Of a DNA stretch of 64,000 nucleotides, positions 9,140 through 19,888 are shown piece by piece. The first letter of the stretch is position 1, and the number at the start of each line of letters is the position of its first letter. The stretch comes from Erythrobacteraceae bacterium CFH 75059. Lineage in GTDB: Bacteria; Pseudomonadota; Alphaproteobacteria; Sphingomonadales; Sphingomonadaceae. The position numbers and the translations under genes were made by a program. The DNA lies in the NCBI GenBank assembly GCA_004331795.1, contig SJSR01000002.1, positions 434,001-498,000 of the forward strand. Direction: 5' to 3'. Below the pieces are notes generated by a model that did not search any database, was not told the DNA's origin, and saw only the letters and a program-made list of their open reading frames with translations.

Positions 9140-11193
9140 GGCTCCTCCACGAGCCCGGCAGCGGCGGATCCTGCGGCGGCGGCCGCGCTCCCGGTCGGAG
9201 CCGGCATGGTCGTCCCCGCCGGGGGCGCGGGGAGGCGCGACTCGGCCGATACGGGATCGACAGCCGCGGCCGCGTGGACGCGCGGCGCCGGCACGCTCTG
9301 GCCGGCCGCGGCCGCATACGCGCGGTACTGGGCGGCGAGGCGTTCCTGGGCTGTCCCGCCCCACTGCTTCTCGAGCGCCAGCAGCGCGTCCATGCCTTTC
9401 TGCGGGTCGAACAGATAGGTCATGACGTCGCGGGCGATGGGGTAGGCGGCGCCCGATCCGCCTCCATGCTCGATGACCACCGCACCTGCGTAGATCGGCT
9501 TGTCGAACGGTGCGAAGAAGATGAACAGGCCGTGGTCACGGTATTTCCACGGGCCGCTGCGCCCGTCCGAGATGTTCAGTCCGACCACCTGTGCCGTGCC
9601 GGTCTTGCCGGCCATGAGGACGTTGTCGAGCGGCAGCCGTCCGCGTCCGGCCGTCCCCGGTCCGTTGACGACGTCGCTCATCGCCTGCCGGATATACATC
9701 TTGTCCTGCTCGGACACGCCCATCGGAGCAAAGCGCGGCACGGTGTCCGAATACTCCAGGCGCGGCATGACCATTTCGGATGTCGCCAGCCGCGCGGCCA
9801 TCACGGCAAGCTGGAGCGGGTTGGAGAGCATGTAGCCTTGCCCGATGGTCGCATTCACCGTGTCGAAGGGCTGCCACGGCTGCTTGAAGCGGCGCAGCTT
9901 CCAGGCGGGATCGGGAACGGTGCCGTAGAACTGCGTGGTGACCGGAAGATCAAACTTCTCGCCCATGCCGTAGCGGCGCGCCATCGCGCTGATCGGGTCC
10001 ATGCCGATCGCCTGCGCGAAGTGATAGAAATACACGTCGCAGCTCTGGTACACGCCCTTGGCCATGTCGACCTGGCCATGGCCGCCGCGCTTCCAGCAGC
10101 GGAACACCCGGTTGCCGACGCGCAGGCCGCCGCCGCAGAACACCGTCTGTTCCGGCCGCAATCCCTGCTCCAGAAACGCCATCGACACCATCGGCTTCAC
10201 CGTCGAGCCGGGCGGATAGAGCCCCTGCAGCACCTTGTTGCGCAAAGGCACGCGCTCATTCTCGCGCAGCATCGCGTATTCGATCCGGCCGATCCCGGCC
10301 GAAAAGCTGTTCGGGTCGAAGGACGGCATCGACGCCATGCACAGCAGGTCGCCCGTGCGGCAGTCCATGACCACCACCGATCCGCTCTCCAGTCCGATGC
10401 GGCGGGCGGCGTAATCCTGCAGCGGGCCGTCGATGGTGAGCTTCACCGGCGCGCCCTGCACATCCTCGCGCGTCGACAGGTCGCGAACGATCCGCCCCGA
10501 GGCGGTGACTTCCACGCGCCGGGCGCCGGGCACCCCGCGCAGGCGCTGCTCGAACACCTTCTCGAGCCCGTCCTTGCCGATCTTGAACCCCGGCGTGACG
10601 AGCAGTGGGTTGCGTTCCTTCTCGTAATCCTCGCGCGAGGCGGGCCCGACATAGCCGAGCAGATGGCCGACGCTGGGCCCGGTCGGAAAGTAGCGGGAGA
10701 ACCCGCGCTGCGGCACCACCCCGTCAAGTTCGGGCAGGCGCACGCTGATGGCGGCGAACTGGTCGTAGGTCAGTCCCTGCGCGACTTCGACCGCCTGGAA
10801 GCCGCGCGCCTCGTCCATGCGCTGCAGCAGGTCGGCGCGGTCGGCCGCCGTCAGGCCGAGCACGTCGCTCAGCAGGCTGATCGCGCCTTCCCTGTCGGTC
10901 AGCCGTTCGGGGATGACGTCGACGCGGAAATCGGCCCGGTTGGAGGCAAGGGGAAGATCGTTGCGGTCGAGGATCCACCCGCGTCGCGGCGGGATCAGCG
11001 ACAGGTTGACGCGGTTGCTCTCGGATTCCAGCTGGTAGCGCTCGTTCTCGAACACCGCGAGGTAGGTCATGCGCGCGGCGATGAGGACGCCGATGCCGCC
11101 CTGGAACGCGGCCAGCATCGCCGTGCGGCGGTCGAACCGGTCGCGCAGCGTCGCGGCCGTGATCAGCTCGCGCGGGCGCCGCCGCCTCATCAT
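9136..11193 (-). CDS. mrdA: Penicillin-binding protein 2 (rod-shape transpeptidase)
   Basis: Class B PBP of 685 residues. There is one N-terminal membrane segment (about 26-48), then the PBP dimerisation domain (RGWILDRNDLPLASN), and the transpeptidase with S330 in PPGSTVKPM, S384-C-D in the second motif and K530-T-G-T. Aspartate instead of asparagine in the second motif is usual for PBP2. Residues after about 620 form an Ala/Pro/Thr-rich tail, longer than in E. coli PBP2 and probably disordered in the periplasm. It cross-links peptidoglycan beside RodA. Overlaps of four bases with mreD and rodA indicate one operon. Confidence 0.96.
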   Translation of the reverse strand: MMRRRRPRELITAATLRDRFDRRTAMLAAFQGGIGVLIAARMTYLAVFENERYQLESESNRVNLSLIPPRRGWILDRNDLPLASNRADFRVDVIPERLTDREGAISLLSDVLGLTAADRADLLQRMDEARGFQAVEVAQGLTYDQFAAISVRLPELDGVVPQRGFSRYFPTGPSVGHLLGYVGPASREDYEKERNPLLVTPGFKIGKDGLEKVFEQRLRGVPGARRVEVTASGRIVRDLSTREDVQGAPVKLTIDGPLQDYAARRIGLESGSVVVMDCRTGDLLCMASMPSFDPNSFSAGIGRIEYAMLRENERVPLRNKVLQGLYPPGSTVKPMVSMAFLEQGLRPEQTVFCGGGLRVGNRVFRCWKRGGHGQVDMAKGVYQSCDVYFYHFAQAIGMDPISAMARRYGMGEKFDLPVTTQFYGTVPDPAWKLRRFKQPWQPFDTVNATIGQGYMLSNPLQLAVMAARLATSEMVMPRLEYSDTVPRFAPMGVSEQDKMYIRQAMSDVVNGPGTAGRGRLPLDNVLMAGKTGTAQVVGLNISDGRSGPWKYRDHGLFIFFAPFDKPIYAGAVVIEHGGGSGAAYPIARDVMTYLFDPQKGMDALLALEKQWGGTAQERLAAQYRAYAAAAGQSVPAPRVHAAAAVDPVSAESRLPAPPAGTTMPAPTGSAAAAAGSAAAGLVEEP

Positions 11194-11741
11194 GCGCGCC
11201 GCCAGCGGCGCAGGCGCAGCCGGTCGAGAAAGGACACAAGACGCGCGGTCACAGGAACGGCAAGGATCGTCAGAACGAGTTGCGGCACCATGGCGACGAG
11301 AAGGGGCGGGCGCAGAATGGCTCCGGACAGGATCATGCCGGCGCCAAGATAGCAGATCAGCACGATGGCGGCGACGAGCCAGTCATGGGCAAAGCTGCGC
11401 CACGGGAAGCGGCGCTCCACAATCTCGAGCACGAGCATGGCCAGCGACCAGCTCATGATGGCGAAGCCGAACGGCTGGCCGCTGTACAGATCGTCCACGA
11501 GGCCGAGCGGCAGGCCCGACCATACCGGCAGCAATCCCGGACGGACGAGGCGCCAGGACAGGAACAGCAGGAAACCCGTGGGCGGCACCAGCGGCAGGGC
11601 TGTGGCGATGACCAGCGTGGGGACCATGGATGCGGCGATGACGCTCAGCCAGGGAACAAGGGTCGCCACCGCGACGGAATGGCGCCGCTCGATGGCACCC
11701 CGTGACGGTATGCGGCGGACGGAGGGTTCAGCGCGCTCCAT
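11190..11741 (-). CDS. mreD: Rod shape-determining protein MreD
   Basis: A 183-residue membrane protein with about five hydrophobic helices, including the family pattern WSGLPLGLVDDLYSGQPFGF around residue 80 and RFPWRSF later. MreD is the poorly conserved integral-membrane partner of MreC in the elongasome. It starts on the same base pair region where mreC stops (TGATG) and its own stop overlaps mrdA. Synteny between mreC and mrdA supports the call as much as the sequence does. Confidence 0.92.
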   Translation of the reverse strand: MERAEPSVRRIPSRGAIERRHSVAVATLVPWLSVIAASMVPTLVIATALPLVPPTGFLLFLSWRLVRPGLLPVWSGLPLGLVDDLYSGQPFGFAIMSWSLAMLVLEIVERRFPWRSFAHDWLVAAIVLICYLGAGMILSGAILRPPLLVAMVPQLVLTILAVPVTARLVSFLDRLRLRRWRRA

Positions 11742-12628
11742 CAGTCACCCGCCACGGGCGCCTCGACCTCGGCAAGCGCGGAGGCGGCTTCGGGCTTGAA
11801 GATCGGCTGCACCGCGACGAAGTCCGACACCGCCGGATCGCTGATCACCCGGGCGAGCGCGCCGTCGTCGGTCACCGTCTCGACGATGGCCACGGCGATG
11901 CCGGGCGTGAAGTAGCCGCCGGCGCCGCTGGTGACGAACACGTCACCCCTCTTGAGCGGGTTGAGACCCAGATTGATCAGCCTGATCCGCAGCAGGCTGT
12001 CGCCGCGCCCCTGCGCCATGGCCGTGCCTTCGCCGGTCACCAGCCGCACCGGAACCGCGCTTTCGGTGTCGGTGAGCAGCAGGACTCGCGCGCTGTCCCG
12101 CCCGGTTTCCAGCACCCGGCCCAGCAATCCGCGCGCCGTGCGCACCGCCATGCCGGGTTCCACCCCTTGGTCGGCGCCCACGCCGATGAAGCCGAACCGG
12201 CGCACGCTGGCGGCTGTCGATCCGATCATCCGGGTGATGGCGATGGGCGGCGCCTCGCTCTCCCGCAGTGCGATAAGGGAGCGCAGCCGGGCGTTCTCGC
12301 TGCGGACCGCCTCCGCCTCGGCAAGGCGGATCCGCGCGATTTCCACCTCGCGCCGCAGCCGCGCGTTCTGTGTTCCGGCGGCGTAATACCCGGACACGGC
12401 GTCGGCGACGGCCAGAACCCCCGTGCGCATGGTTGCAACGACACCGGTGAGCGGGCTGATGGCATCGGTGGCAATGCCCCGCGCGTCCGCGAACAGCAGG
12501 GGCCGAAGCAGCGATGCGAGGATCAGCGCCGCACCCAGCAGCGCGCCCACAACGGTGAGCGCGTAGCCGGTGAACAGGGACATGCGCGCCCGCTTGGAAC
12601 TGCTGGATACCCGTGAACTGACAGGCAC
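11741..12628 (-). CDS. mreC: Rod shape-determining protein MreC
   Basis: A bitopic periplasmic elongasome scaffold. After a short basic N-terminus there is one membrane segment (TGYALTVVGALLGAALILASLL), an Ala/Arg/Glu coiled coil (NARLRREVEIARIRLAEAEAVRSENARL, split over two helical heptad tracts), and the beta-barrel MreC domain with VRTARGLLGRV and VLLLTDTESAVPV. A GTG at 12628 preceded at 9 bases by AAGGG is preferred. The ATG at 12583 would leave too short a cytoplasmic stretch, and the ATG at 12688 lies far upstream. Ends on mreD. Confidence 0.93.
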   Translation of the reverse strand: MPVSSRVSSSSKRARMSLFTGYALTVVGALLGAALILASLLRPLLFADARGIATDAISPLTGVVATMRTGVLAVADAVSGYYAAGTQNARLRREVEIARIRLAEAEAVRSENARLRSLIALRESEAPPIAITRMIGSTAASVRRFGFIGVGADQGVEPGMAVRTARGLLGRVLETGRDSARVLLLTDTESAVPVRLVTGEGTAMAQGRGDSLLRIRLINLGLNPLKRGDVFVTSGAGGYFTPGIAVAIVETVTDDGALARVISDPAVSDFVAVQPIFKPEAASALAEVEAPVAGD

Positions 12629-12734
12629 TCTGCCCAACCCTTGTCTGCAACAGGACCGGACCGTCGCGCGGCCCGGCCGCCTCCTCAACCGGAAGTCCGT
12701 CCCGCCCCGGTCCAGCCGGCGGGGCAGGGAACGC

Positions 12735-13874
<1,140 letters not shown>

Positions 13875-13902
13875 CTAAAGAGACGTGGTGAAAATATCCA
13901 AA

Positions 13903-13908
13903 ATTATC
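13903..13908 (-). promoter_or_regulatory. Possible -10 element for mreB
   Basis: The AT-rich island 13885-13930 in the mreB/mutL divergent gap contains GATAAT on the minus strand, five of six matches to the sigma-70 -10 box, about 125 bases before the mreB ATG. No good -35 is found at the expected distance, so the call is tentative. The island contrasts sharply with the GC-rich surroundings. Confidence 0.3.
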
Positions 13909-13987
13909 TTCCCTGCGGGTCATTTTTTCACAGGCGCGAGGGGGTCGGCCATCGCCCGGTCCGGCCGGTTCGCCTACACCATGCGCC

Positions 13988-15769
13988 ATGTCGCTCATCC
14001 GCCGCCTGCCTGAGCATCTCATCAACTGCATCGCCGCCGGAGAAGTCGTCGAACGGCCTGCCGCGGCGCTGAAGGAGCTGGTGGAGAACGCCGTCGATGC
14101 CGGCGCGCGGACCATCGACATCGCCCTGGGCGAGGGCGGCCTGTCGCGCCTCGAGGTGGTGGACGACGGCTGCGGCATGGACCCGGACAGCATCGCCATG
14201 GCGTTCGAGCGCCACGCCACCTCCAAGCTGGCGCACGACCGGATCGAGCTTGTCGAAACACTGGGCTTTCGCGGCGAGGCTCTGCCCTCGATTGCCAGCG
14301 TCGCACGGGTCGAGATCTCCAGCCGGCCGCCTTCGGCCGGGGGCGGGTGGTTGCACACCGTCGATCACGGCGTCACCGTGGAGCGGCGGCCGGTGGGCAC
14401 ACCCCCGGGGACGCGGGTGCTCGTGACCAGCCTGTTCGCGCAGGCACCCGTGCGGCGGCAGTTCCTGCGCTCCGCCCGCAGCGAGTATGCGGCCTGTCTC
14501 GACGTTGTTCGCCGCATGGCGCTTGCGCGACCGGAGATCGGTTTCTCGCTGACCAGCGACTCGCGCCGCGTGTTCCGGGTGGCAGGGGGAGAGACGCTTG
14601 CGGAGCGCGCGGCGCGGCTGCTCGCGCGCGCGCTGGCGGAGGACGCCGTTCCCGTGGCGCTGAACCGGGGCAAGGTGGAGGTGAGGGGGCTGGCCGGCCT
14701 GCCGACGTTCAACCGCGGGATCGCCGATCACCAGTACGTGTTCGTGAACGGGCGGCCAGTGAAGGACCGGCTGCTCGCCGGAGCCATCCGCGGCGCCTAT
14801 GCCGGGCTCGTCCCCCGCGACCGGCACGCGGTGCTGGTGCTGTTCGTCACCCTCCCGCCCGAGGAGGTCGACGTGAATGTTCATCCGGCCAAGACGCAGG
14901 TCCGGTTCCGCGATCCTGAACAAGTGCGCGGCCTTATCGTCTCCGGCCTGCGCGAGGCGCTGGCGACAGGCGACCGCAGAAGCGCGGCACCGTCGGGACT
15001 GACGGCCCACGCCCGCTGGATGCCGGCGCCTGCGGATTGCGTCCCCGAGGGCACCGCCCATTCCGCGCTGCGCGAGGAACGCCTGCCGTGGGACGATGGT
15101 GCCGCCCAGCCGCGCCTTCCGGTCGAGGCTGCGCCGATGGGCCGCGCCGACACCCCAGAACACGCGCCAGCCGCCGTTTCCGCCGAACACCCTCTTGGCG
15201 TGGCGCGCGGTCAGGTGGCGGACACGTTCATCATCGCCGAGGCGGCGGACGGGCTTGTCATCGTGGACCAGCACGCCGCCCACGAGCGGCTGGTCCTTGA
15301 ACAGTTGCGCGCAGCGGGCGCGATGGAGGCGCTCGCCCGTTCGCAGACGCTGCTCATGCCGGTCGTCGTCGAGTTGCACGAGAACGAGTGCGACCGGCTG
15401 GAGGCGCGCGCAGACAGCTTCGCCCGGCTGGGCCTCCAGCTGGAGCGGTTCGGCCCGTCGGCCGTGCTCGTGCGCGGCATGCCGCATGCGCTTGCCGGCG
15501 CCGACCCGTCCGCGCTGGTGCGGGACCTGGCCGACAGCATTGCGCGCGAGGATGACGATCTTGCTCTTTCGGAGCGGCTGGAGCATGTGCTGGCCACCAT
15601 GGCGTGTCACGGGTCCGTCCGCGCGGGGCGCAGCCTGACCGTCGCGGAGATGAACGCGATGCTGCGCACGATGGAGCGGACGCCGCGCTCGGGCCAGTGC
15701 AATCACGGGCGCCCGACCTGGGTGAAGTTGAGGATGCAGGACGTGTTCAAACTGTTCGAGCGGCGATGA
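13988..15769 (+). CDS. mutL: DNA mismatch repair protein MutL
   Basis: A 593-residue GHKL ATPase that couples MutS recognition to strand nicking. Motifs seen: IAAGEVVERPA, ELVENAVDAGA with the catalytic glutamate, VDDGCGM, and TLGFRGEALPSI. The C-terminal domain carries the endonuclease motif DQHAAHERLVLE at about 427-438, ACHGSVRAG and CNHGRPTW. This is therefore the nicking type found in bacteria without MutH. A linker of low conservation spans about residues 325-400. It is divergent from mreB, and its stop overlaps the ATG of the following lipoprotein gene. Confidence 0.97.
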   Translation: MSLIRRLPEHLINCIAAGEVVERPAAALKELVENAVDAGARTIDIALGEGGLSRLEVVDDGCGMDPDSIAMAFERHATSKLAHDRIELVETLGFRGEALPSIASVARVEISSRPPSAGGGWLHTVDHGVTVERRPVGTPPGTRVLVTSLFAQAPVRRQFLRSARSEYAACLDVVRRMALARPEIGFSLTSDSRRVFRVAGGETLAERAARLLARALAEDAVPVALNRGKVEVRGLAGLPTFNRGIADHQYVFVNGRPVKDRLLAGAIRGAYAGLVPRDRHAVLVLFVTLPPEEVDVNVHPAKTQVRFRDPEQVRGLIVSGLREALATGDRRSAAPSGLTAHARWMPAPADCVPEGTAHSALREERLPWDDGAAQPRLPVEAAPMGRADTPEHAPAAVSAEHPLGVARGQVADTFIIAEAADGLVIVDQHAAHERLVLEQLRAAGAMEALARSQTLLMPVVVELHENECDRLEARADSFARLGLQLERFGPSAVLVRGMPHALAGADPSALVRDLADSIAREDDDLALSERLEHVLATMACHGSVRAGRSLTVAEMNAMLRTMERTPRSGQCNHGRPTWVKLRMQDVFKLFERR

Positions 15770-16260
15770 GAGCGGCCGCGCTTGCCGGATGCGCCCTGTT
15801 GGCCGCATGTTCGGGCGCAAGCCCGCCGCAGGAGCAGGACGCCGAGGATGAACGCGCCATCGCCGCCGTGCGCGATGCGCAGCGCCCGCCTCCCGAGCCG
15901 CTCGACCTGCAGCCGATCACCTTTGCCGACATCGAGCGAGAGGATCTGTTCGGAGCCGGATGCGTCTTCATGCCCGACGGGAGCACCCGGACCCTTGCCC
16001 TTGCGCAGGTCGACAGGGGCGCGCTCAAGCTGGACGGGCGCGTCGTCCGCTTCGCGCCGGATGCGGGCAGCAGCGAGCATCCCTATGGCACACGCGCCCG
16101 CTACACCGGCCCGGCGCACAGCTTCCGCTTGACCATCGCCTCCGATGCCGGCCGGCAGAGCGGCTACGAGACGACCGACTATCCCGGCGAGCTCGAGGTG
16201 AGGGATCGCTACGACCGCGTCCTCATGCAGATGGCCGGGCGCGTGCAGTGCGGCGCCTGA
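15766..16260 (+). CDS. Putative lipoprotein of unknown function
   Basis: A 164-residue protein starting in the mutL stop (ATGA overlap). A short lipoprotein signal ends in the lipobox LAAC with Cys15, so anchoring to the outer or inner membrane is expected. The mature part contains FGAGCVFMPDGS, a small beta-rich region with YTGPAHSFRL, and a closing cysteine. I recognise no named family. Translational coupling to mutL gives no functional hint; it may simply reflect tight packing. It converges on the MaoC gene. Confidence 0.7.
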   Translation: MRAAALAGCALLAACSGASPPQEQDAEDERAIAAVRDAQRPPPEPLDLQPITFADIEREDLFGAGCVFMPDGSTRTLALAQVDRGALKLDGRVVRFAPDAGSSEHPYGTRARYTGPAHSFRLTIASDAGRQSGYETTDYPGELEVRDRYDRVLMQMAGRVQCGA

Positions 16261-16283
16261 GGCGGCGCTCAGTCCTCTGGCGC

Positions 16284-16730
16284 CTACGGATCCCGCACGC
16301 GGATCAGCCCGGTGGACACCATCTCCATCACCGTCTCTCCGTTCTGGTTCAGCACCGACAGGCGCGAGCGGTAAAGACCCATGTCGGGCCGCGACTGGCT
16401 CCGGCGCTTGTCGAGCACCTCGGATTCGCAGCGCAGCGTGTCGCCGGGATAGACCGGCTTGAGCCAGCGGAGCTGCTCGACGCCGGGCGAGCCAAGCCCG
16501 GCCTGCTGCCGGTCGGCCATCCGTTCGACGAGCATCCGCATGGTCATGGCGCAGGTATGCCAGCCGCTCGCCGACAGCCGGCCGAAATGAGTCGCCGCCG
16601 CCGCTTCGTCGTCGAGATGAAAGGGCTGGGGATCGTAAGCGGTGGCAAAGGCGATCACCTCGTCACGGGTCACGGCGTAGGAGCCGAAACGGTCACGCGA
16701 CCCCACCTCGATGTCCTCGTAATGCTGCAT
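16284..16730 (-). CDS. MaoC-family (hot-dog) dehydratase
   Basis: A 148-residue hot-dog fold protein. The hydratase-type motif appears as YDPQPFHLDDEAAAATHFGRLSASGWHTCAM: Asp31 and His36 in the usual D-x4-H arrangement, followed by GxxxSGWHT. A strand PVYPGDTLRCESEV follows. Such proteins hydrate enoyl-CoA thioesters or serve in related acyl-CoA reactions; the substrate is unknown. The ATG at 16730 is preferred because it immediately precedes the typical YEDIEVG opening. It sits 10 bases downstream of the DUF1206 gene on the same strand. Confidence 0.85.
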   Translation of the reverse strand: MQHYEDIEVGSRDRFGSYAVTRDEVIAFATAYDPQPFHLDDEAAAATHFGRLSASGWHTCAMTMRMLVERMADRQQAGLGSPGVEQLRWLKPVYPGDTLRCESEVLDKRRSQSRPDMGLYRSRLSVLNQNGETVMEMVSTGLIRVRDP

Positions 16731-16740
16731 GGCGGTGCTC

Positions 16741-17544
16741 CTAGTCTGCCTGCTTTCCCGGCCGGGGAAGCCGGTCCGTGTCAAGGTCGGGCACGATCCG
16801 GTAGCGGGCGAGGATGAGGCTGAAGACGCCGAAGACCATCAGTCCCAGCGCAAGGGCGACGAAGGCGATGTCGATGCCCGAGAGGCTTCGCAGCGCCTCG
16901 CCGAGCGTCAGCACTTCGCTGGTCCCTGCGTCCATGAAGCCGATCCGCACGAGTGACCAGCCGATGATGACGAACACGATGGTGCGAGCCGCATAGCCGA
17001 TCGCGCCGAACACCCGCGTGTGCCGCGGAGCGTCGCCGGCGACGAATTGCATGAATGACCCCGTCATCGCCTCGCGCGCCTGCGCGGCGGCCGCGCCGAA
17101 GAAGGCGAGACCGAGCACGCCGATGGCCGTGTTGCCGAGCGGCATCGAACTGGCGGTGGCCGCGGCGTCGGCGGCGCCGTTTCCATCGGTTCCGGAGCCG
17201 CTGGCGAAGGTCCACGCCGTGTAGGCAAGAGCGAAGTGCCCGACCGCGCTGCCGAGATGGCCGAGCCGCTTCGCCCAGCCTTTCGCATCGGATCCGCTGT
17301 TCTCGATGTCGAAGAAAGGAGATGCAAGCCGGAACAGGGCATAGCCGACCAGTCCGACCACGAGCAGCAGCAGGAGCGGACGCCCCAGCGGCGCTTCCTC
17401 GATGGCGGCAAAGATGCCGTCGGTCCCCTGCGCGATGTGACGGGCGCTGAACAGCGCGATGCCGCCGAGGACGATGTACAGCACGGCGCGGGCGAAGAAC
17501 CCGGCACGGACCAGCGCCTCGAACCGCGTGCCGCTTCTCTTCAT
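16741..17544 (-). CDS. DUF1206 family membrane protein
   Basis: A 267-residue integral membrane protein with six predicted hydrophobic segments arranged as three repeated pairs. Each repeat starts with an aromatic/Arg-Ala pattern such as RAGFFARAVLYIVLGG, LGHLGSAVGHFALAYTAW and FGAIGYAARTIVFVIIG. This triple-repeat arrangement is characteristic of DUF1206. The function is not established. The ATG at 17544 directly precedes the first repeat. It is probably cotranscribed with the MaoC gene downstream. Confidence 0.82.
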   Translation of the reverse strand: MKRSGTRFEALVRAGFFARAVLYIVLGGIALFSARHIAQGTDGIFAAIEEAPLGRPLLLLLVVGLVGYALFRLASPFFDIENSGSDAKGWAKRLGHLGSAVGHFALAYTAWTFASGSGTDGNGAADAAATASSMPLGNTAIGVLGLAFFGAAAAQAREAMTGSFMQFVAGDAPRHTRVFGAIGYAARTIVFVIIGWSLVRIGFMDAGTSEVLTLGEALRSLSGIDIAFVALALGLMVFGVFSLILARYRIVPDLDTDRLPRPGKQAD

Positions 17545-17594
17545 CGCCCGCTCTCCGCGTCCGTCCGCCCGATCCTCACTGCGCGCGGGTCCGC

Positions 17595-18695
17595 TCACAC
17601 GTTGAACTTGAACAGCATGACGTCGCCATCCTTCACCACGTAATCCTTGCCTTCCTGACGCAGCTTGCCGGCATCGCGTGCGCCCGCTTCGCCGTTCAGG
17701 GCGACATAGTCCTCGTAGGCGATGGTCTCGGCGCGGATGAAGCCGCGTTCGAAGTCGGAATGGATGACGCCCGCGGCCTGGGGCGCCTTTGATCCTTCGG
17801 CGAAGGTCCACGCCCGCGCTTCCTTGGGGCCGGCGGTGAAGAAGGTCTTCAGCCCGAGCAGCTTGTAGCCGGCGCGGATGACCCGCGACAGGCCGCTCTC
17901 CTCCAGTCCCATTTCGGCGAGAAACTCTGCCCGTTCTTGGGGCGGCATGGCGACCAGTTCCGCCTCGATTGCGGCGGAGACGATGACCGCCTCCGCGCCT
18001 TCGGCCGCGGCCTTGGCGAACACCTGCCTGCTGAAGTCGTTGCCTTCGGCCACGTCGCCTTCGGACACGTTGCAGACATACAGCACCGGCTTGGCGGTCA
18101 GCAGCTGCGCCTGGGCGAACAGCCGCGCCTCTTCCTCGTCCCTAGGCTCGGTCAGCCGCGCAGGCTTGCCGTCGCGCAGGAGATCCAGCGCCTGCCCCAG
18201 CACGCTGACCAGCGCCTTGGCCTCCTTGTCCCCGCCGGTCGCGCGGCGGCGGGCGTTCTCCACCCGCCGCTCAAGGCTGTCCATGTCCGCGAGCAGCAGC
18301 TCGGTCTCCACCACCTCCGCGTCGGCGACCGGATCGACACGGTTGGCGACGTGCTGGATGTCGTCGTCCTCGAAACAGCGCAGCACGTGAATGATGGCGT
18401 CAACCTCGCGGATGTTGCCAAGGAACTGGTTGCCGAGGCCTTCGCCCTTGGAGGCGCCTTTCACCAGCCCGGCGATGTCGACGAAGCCGAGTTGCGTCGG
18501 TATGACCTTGGCCGATTTGGCGATTGCGGCAATGCGTTCGAGCCGTTCATCGGGCACCGCGACCTGTCCGACATTCGGCTCGATCGTGCAGAAGGGATAA
18601 TTGGCCGCCTGCGCCGCCTGCGTCTCGGTCAAGGCGTTGAACAGAGTCGACTTGCCGACGTTCGGCAGTCCCACGATCCCGCATCTGAACCCCAT
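17595..18695 (-). CDS. ychF: Redox-regulated ATPase/GTPase YchF (OLA1 family)
   Basis: A 366-residue Obg-related P-loop protein. G1 is GLPNVGKST at residues 9-17. The switch region is [21 protein letters not shown] coiled-coil helical insert follows (residues about 125-200), then the C-terminal TGS domain with [31 protein letters not shown] and the end [15 protein letters not shown]. YchF binds ribosomes and prefers ATP. Length and motifs are complete. It lies on the minus strand between the SDR gene and DUF1206 with gaps of 128 and 50 bases. Confidence 0.97.
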   Translation of the reverse strand: MGFRCGIVGLPNVGKSTLFNALTETQAAQAANYPFCTIEPNVGQVAVPDERLERIAAIAKSAKVIPTQLGFVDIAGLVKGASKGEGLGNQFLGNIREVDAIIHVLRCFEDDDIQHVANRVDPVADAEVVETELLLADMDSLERRVENARRRATGGDKEAKALVSVLGQALDLLRDGKPARLTEPRDEEEARLFAQAQLLTAKPVLYVCNVSEGDVAEGNDFSRQVFAKAAAEGAEAVIVSAAIEAELVAMPPQERAEFLAEMGLEESGLSRVIRAGYKLLGLKTFFTAGPKEARAWTFAEGSKAPQAAGVIHSDFERGFIRAETIAYEDYVALNGEAGARDAGKLRQEGKDYVVKDGDVMLFKFNV

Positions 18696-18823
18696 CTCGT
18701 TCCTTCTGCCTTCCCGGTCATGCTGCGCCGCCCGCTCGCGCGTGCCTGTGTGTCAGGACACTGTTGGCGGATGGCTGGGTGCGCGGCGTGCCGTAGCCGC
18801 GGAATAGCGGTCCCGCCAGCCTG

Positions 18824-19825
18824 TCAGACTCCGTGCACTGCGCGGATTGCGGGGCCGATGGCGGGCGAGCCGCCAAGCCATTCCACCTGGATGCGCGCCG
18901 AGACCTCGTTGATGGCCGTCTGCGGAACAGTGCCGGCGCTGACCGGCGTGCGCAGCGGACGCGAACCCGCAGGCATGGCAATGATGCTGGCGATGGCGCG
19001 CGGCACGTCCATCGGGTCGGCGGTGCGCCCCGAACCGTCCTCGGTGCCCATGCGCTCGACGACTTGCCAATACCCGTCGGCGTGACGAGGCTCGATCCGT
19101 TCGCGCAAGGCACCGGTGTAACGGTTGCGGTTGCGCCACACATCCGTCGGATAGCCGCCGGGCTGCACGATGGCGACCTCGATCCCGTGCATGGCGACTT
19201 CGTAGGCCAGGGCTTCGCTCATTGCTTCCAGGGCAAACTTGGTGGCGGAGTAGTGGCCGCTGAACGGCGCGATGACCCGGCCGAGCTGGCTCGAAATGGG
19301 GATGATGAGGCCCCGCCGTCGCGCCCGCATGGCCGGAAGGACGGCGCGGGCGAGCCGATGGCAGCCATACACGTTCGTGTCGAAGGCGAGTTTCGTCGCC
19401 TCCATGTCCTGCACTTCGACCGGGCCGGAGATGCCGATGCCAGCGTTGTTGACCAGCACGTCCAGCGCCCCGCCGGCGAGCCGTTCGGCCTCCGCCACCG
19501 CCGCGGCGACCTGCTCGTCGCTGGTCACGTCGAGGTCGAGAACGGTGATGTCGAGCCCGTCACGCGCCGCGAGCGCGCGCAGCGTGTCCGCCTCGGGTCG
19601 GGGCAGGCCGCGCATGGTGGCGAACACCTTTGCGCCCAGCCTTGCATAGTGCTCCGCGCCAAGACGCCCGAAGCCGGAGGAGCAACCGGTGATCAGGATC
19701 GAAGTGCCCTTGAGGTCCGGCTGCCCCTCCGACCAGGGCGCGCCGGCGAAGGCGGCATGGGCGGTGGCAAGCGACCCGGCGGCTGCGGCCCCGGCGAGCA
19801 GGCTGCGGCGGCTGACTTTCGGCAA
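18824..19825 (-). CDS. Short-chain dehydrogenase/reductase with Tat signal
   Basis: A 333-residue SDR. The N-terminus MPKVSRRSLLAGAAAAG is a twin-arginine signal (S-R-R-S-L-L) ending near AHAAFAG, so the folded, cofactor-loaded enzyme is predicted to be exported. The core then follows: cofactor loop TGCSSGFG, DLDVTSD, NNAGIGISG, the catalytic S with YSATK, and PGGYPTD. An unusually long C-terminal part of about 100 residues closes the protein. Most SDRs are cytoplasmic, so the Tat leader is notable. The substrate is unknown. Its closest look is the oxidoreductase class with an SSGFG loop. Confidence 0.85.
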   Translation of the reverse strand: MPKVSRRSLLAGAAAAGSLATAHAAFAGAPWSEGQPDLKGTSILITGCSSGFGRLGAEHYARLGAKVFATMRGLPRPEADTLRALAARDGLDITVLDLDVTSDEQVAAAVAEAERLAGGALDVLVNNAGIGISGPVEVQDMEATKLAFDTNVYGCHRLARAVLPAMRARRRGLIIPISSQLGRVIAPFSGHYSATKFALEAMSEALAYEVAMHGIEVAIVQPGGYPTDVWRNRNRYTGALRERIEPRHADGYWQVVERMGTEDGSGRTADPMDVPRAIASIIAMPAGSRPLRTPVSAGTVPQTAINEVSARIQVEWLGGSPAIGPAIRAVHGV

Positions 19826-19888
19826 GACTGGTCTCCTTTTTGGATGATCCTACGCCGGTGAAGCCCGCCCGCACAACCTGAGGAGGGA

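Noticed and set aside
13928-15820. A very long open frame opposite mutL, and similar long antisense frames at 24286-26514, 26421-29114, 31862-34183 and 38524-41364.
   Set aside because: They mirror known genes on the other strand, are rich in Arg, His and Pro, and have no recognisable motifs. Long antisense frames are expected in high-GC DNA.
18750-18761. Palindrome GTGTC-AG-GACAC between ychF and the short-chain dehydrogenase gene.
   Set aside because: Only one copy, short arms and no link to a regulator; it may be chance.
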